A DNA stretch of 46,031 nt from an uncultured Bacteroidaceae bacterium (GTDB taxonomy: Bacteria; Bacteroidota; Bacteroidia; Bacteroidales; Bacteroidaceae): the NCBI GenBank assembly GCA_934426255.1, contig CAKRYD010000020.1, forward strand, positions 1 to 46,031, given 5' to 3'. Under the pieces are notes generated by a model. It was given only the letters and a program-made list of their open reading frames with translations. It did no database searches and had not been told where the DNA came from. Below, piece by piece: positions 43,959-46,031 of the stretch (positions within the stretch are counted from its first letter, which is position 1; each line of letters starts with the position of its first letter). The position numbers were made by a program, and so were the translations under genes.

Positions 43959-44951
43959 TTACTTGTAGAAATTGTTCTTGAAAGCTTCAAACTCGTCTTC
44001 CTTGCAGATGCAACGTCGCCACCATGCGCGCAGAAACCCCGTGCCGTAGCCCGTTAGCTGTACAAACGATGCAGCAACAGCCAGGCAACCGGTCTTCAGA
44101 CTTTTTTCTTTCAATGATGCATCTGCTAATATCATCAGGGCATAGGCAACCAATGGTAAAATAGCCCAGCGGCAAACCATCATGCCCGATATAAAAACAA
44201 ATTCACTGCACGTAAATGCTGCCGGAAGCACGTGGACAATTTTCAGGCTGCCGGGATGACGTTTCCAAAGGTTGATGCGTGCAATGCCCGAGTTGTGGAC
44301 TTGCTTGAAGAACTTTTTAAAATCGGTGCGCCTCTTGTGCCATACCCAGGCATCCGGAAATAGGCAACACTTGTAGCCATTGGCAAAAAGGCGGATGCTG
44401 AGGTCGATGTCTTCGCCGAAACGCATGTCAGAAAAGCCGCCTACGTGTTCGAAAACGCTGCGTCGCACTCCGAAATTAAAGCTCCGCGGATAAAATTTGT
44501 CCAGTTTCTTTTTGCCGCCGCGTATGCCTCCCGTTGTAAAGAACGAAGTCATGGCATAATTGATGGCTTTCTGCACCGGTGTGAAACCTTTGTCTGCCCT
44601 GTCGGGACCGCCAAAAGCGTCAGCCGCGGTTTTTTCCAAAGCTCTGTCGACTGCATCAATGTAGCCCGGAGGCAATACGCAGTCGGAATCCAGGAACAGC
44701 AGATATTCGCCACGGGCTCGGGCTGCACCGTAATTGCGTGAAGCACCCGGACCGGAGTTCCCTTTTGCGTAATAGTGCAAGTCCCAGCCATCGGCATACG
44801 TTGACGAAACTACCTCCTTACAAGGCAATGAAGAGCCATCCTCTATCACCAGGACTTCAAAGTCTTTGCTAAGCTGGCCGGCCAAGCTCTTTAAAAGTTC
44901 GCCCACCTCATCGGGTCTGTTATATACAGGAATAATAATCGAATACTTCAT
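43959..44951 (-). CDS. Glycosyltransferase family 2
   Basis: 330 aa. GT-A fold: SIIIPVYNRPDEVGELL at the N-terminus, VIEDGSS, GPGASRNYGAARARGEYLLFLDSDC where LDSDC holds the DxD metal site near 90-94, and FGEDIDLSIRL (catalytic-base ED motif). The C-terminus has two or three hydrophobic helices (about 240-310), suggesting a membrane-attached transferase, probably in surface polysaccharide or glycolipid synthesis. First gene of the six-gene operon; the promoter element lies only 7 bp from the ATG. Confidence 0.93.
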   Translation of the reverse strand: MKYSIIIPVYNRPDEVGELLKSLAGQLSKDFEVLVIEDGSSLPCKEVVSSTYADGWDLHYYAKGNSGPGASRNYGAARARGEYLLFLDSDCVLPPGYIDAVDRALEKTAADAFGGPDRADKGFTPVQKAINYAMTSFFTTGGIRGGKKKLDKFYPRSFNFGVRRSVFEHVGGFSDMRFGEDIDLSIRLFANGYKCCLFPDAWVWHKRRTDFKKFFKQVHNSGIARINLWKRHPGSLKIVHVLPAAFTCSEFVFISGMMVCRWAILPLVAYALMILADASLKEKSLKTGCLAVAASFVQLTGYGTGFLRAWWRRCICKEDEFEAFKNNFYK

Positions 44952-44958
44952 ACAATTG

Positions 44959-44966
44959 CAAAGGTA
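44959..44966 (-). promoter_or_regulatory. Promoter -7 element for the GT2-radC-lpxH-A2M operon
   Basis: Minus strand TACCTTTG followed by CA; its final G is separated from the ATG at 44951 by 7 bases, which predicts an almost leaderless transcript. Confidence 0.6.
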
Positions 44967-45000
44967 AGCATAAAAATCTCATTTGCTTATTGACTGTACA

Positions 45001-45032
45001 AAAAAAGGAGAAGCCCGTCAGTGAGCTTCTCC
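45001..45032 (-). terminator. Rho-independent terminator of efp
   Basis: GGAGAAGC / GCTTCTCC, 8-bp stem with a 10-nt loop, followed on the minus strand by six T; 32 bp after the efp stop. Confidence 0.88.
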
Positions 45033-45064
45033 CTATGAAGTTTGTCTGTAGTAAAAGTGTCTTC

Positions 45065-45628
45065 TTACTTGGCGCGGTTTACATAAGAGCCGTCGCGAGT
45101 GTCGACTTCGACCATCTCACCCTCGTTGATAAACAAAGGTACACGTATTTCTGCGCCGGTTTCCAATTTTGCAGGCTTCGTGGCATTGGTAGCTGTATCG
45201 CCTTTCAGACCTGGTTCGGTATATACAATCTTAAGAATGGTCTTTACTGGCATTTCAGCAAACAGGATTGTTTCGGTCGAAGCATCGGTGACGATTTCTA
45301 CGATGTCACCCTCTTTCATGTAATCAACACCTTCAATCAGTGATTTTTGTACCGGAACATCGTCCCAGGTCTCCTGATTCAGAAAATGATAAGTGTCTCC
45401 TTCATTATAAGAAAACTGGTAAGGACGGCGTTCTACGCGTACATCTTCCAGCTTTTCACCGATGTTGAAACGACGCTCACGAACCAAACCGCTTACGACA
45501 TCTTTCAGTTTCGTACGCATAAAAGTATTGCCTTTGCCCGGCTTTACATGCAAAAATTCAATGCAGAAGTACAATTTTCCATCTAAACGGATACAAGTTC
45601 CGTTCTTAATGTCTTGCGAATTAATCAT
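45065..45628 (-). CDS. efp: Elongation factor P
   Basis: 187 aa. Three beta-barrel domains; the domain I loop reads HVKPGKGNTF with Lys32 at the tip, the residue that reaches the peptidyl-transferase centre and can be modified. Domain II/III motifs YQFSYNEGDTYHFLN, GDTATNATKPAKLETGAEIRVP and the ending VNRAK are present, including the GDTA(T)NA(T)K motif of EF-P. Relieves ribosome stalling at polyproline. Monocistronic, with own promoter and terminator. Confidence 0.97.
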   Translation of the reverse strand: MINSQDIKNGTCIRLDGKLYFCIEFLHVKPGKGNTFMRTKLKDVVSGLVRERRFNIGEKLEDVRVERRPYQFSYNEGDTYHFLNQETWDDVPVQKSLIEGVDYMKEGDIVEIVTDASTETILFAEMPVKTILKIVYTEPGLKGDTATNATKPAKLETGAEIRVPLFINEGEMVEVDTRDGSYVNRAK

Positions 45629-45657
45629 ATAAACTTATTAAGAATTTGTTTTGCGTG

Positions 45658-45665
45658 CAAAGTTA
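45658..45665 (-). promoter_or_regulatory. Promoter -7 element for efp
   Basis: Minus strand TAACTTTG followed by CA, 29 bp upstream of the efp ATG. The rest of 45629-46031 holds no gene I can support, only the hairpin at 45955-45985. Confidence 0.65.
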
Positions 45666-45954
45666 CGGCAAACAGACGAAAACACAAAATAAACGACTTG
45701 ATTTCTGAAAGGAAAGCCTTTTGTCGCTAAAATATAATGGCGATTTTGAAATAATCAGGCATGAAAAGTCCTTTTTCCCTCCTTTCCGCGAGAAATTCGT
45801 GATGGCAAGATTTGAAACTCTTGAAATTCGTTTGTTCAGAAAAGAATTCCTTCGAGTCGTGTACGAACGATTTTCAGCGGGTGATTGACTGTGAAGAAGA
45901 GTTGAGTCTCGCTCACTTTTTCGCGTGCTTTTTTACTCGAAAAAGGAGCAAAAA

Positions 45955-45985
45955 GCAGTCGGTCTCTTGGTAAGAGACCGACTGC
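45955..45985 (-). terminator. Strong hairpin, probable terminator of a gene beyond the right edge
   Basis: A perfect 14-bp stem GCAGTCGGTCTCTT / AAGAGACCGACTGC with a 3-nt loop. On the minus strand it is followed by TTTTGCTCCTTTTT, so it would end transcription coming from the right, from a gene outside the window. Confidence 0.7.
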
Positions 45986-46031
45986 AAGCCTTACCTTTTC
46001 CAAAATCAATGCTTTAGATGGATTTTGTAGA

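Noticed and set aside
45629..46031. A gene in the right-end gap
   Set aside because: No open frame with plausible composition or motifs; only the efp promoter and a terminator hairpin.

Overview
The window looks like a chromosomal segment of a Bacteroidales bacterium, probably a Prevotellaceae-like member. The reasons are: repeated promoter elements of the Bacteroidetes form TAnnTTTG, usually followed by CA, in front of most transcription units; a type IX secretion gene (porQ) together with two secreted proteins carrying T9SS-type C-terminal sorting domains; DUF1573, CotH, FadL-like and TonB proteins of Bacteroidetes type; a reverse rubrerythrin; and few Shine-Dalgarno-like sites. The genus is inference; the order is well supported.

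Left edge (1-2231, + strand): a compact three-gene cassette visibly more AT-rich than the dnaE/FadL region. It holds a truncated coiled-coil membrane protein, a MotB/OmpA-like (ZorB-like) stator protein and a lipoprotein trypsin-like serine protease, with gaps of 32 bp and an overlap of 23 bp. It resembles the ion-motor half of Zorya-type defence systems, but with a periplasmic protease. This is the best candidate for an undescribed system. A small lipoprotein of unknown function (2330-2953) follows.

2946-13164: mainly core genes. These are a cation diffusion facilitator, a FadL-family porin, thioredoxin, DNA polymerase III alpha (dnaE), uracil phosphoribosyltransferase facing a uracil permease, and reverse rubrerythrin. 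A 434-bp spacer (12176-12609) carries an array of 23-bp tandem repeats.

13361-22492: surface and secretion genes. They include a 1182-aa T9SS cargo with a discoidin-like domain, a signal-less right-handed beta-helix protein, and a CotH-kinase T9SS cargo co-transcribed with a Gfo/Idh/MocA oxidoreductase.

22638-28990: cell envelope. An operon mlaE-mlaF-yhhN-vanX-like runs divergently from lptB; then come tonB, polyprenyl synthase and tatD in one operon.

29141-35305: porQ-cmk-ispH operon; DUF1573-meaB operon; rpmH (ribosomal protein L34, 51 aa); an exonuclease III homologue.

35342-45628: a six-gene minus-strand operon running GT2, radC, DUF59/SufT-like, lpxH, a 1875-aa alpha-2-macroglobulin lacking the thioester motif, and a phytase-like esterase. 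It is preceded by efp. The last 400 bp hold the efp promoter and one strong hairpin. I saw no tRNA, rRNA, insertion sequence or CRISPR array.
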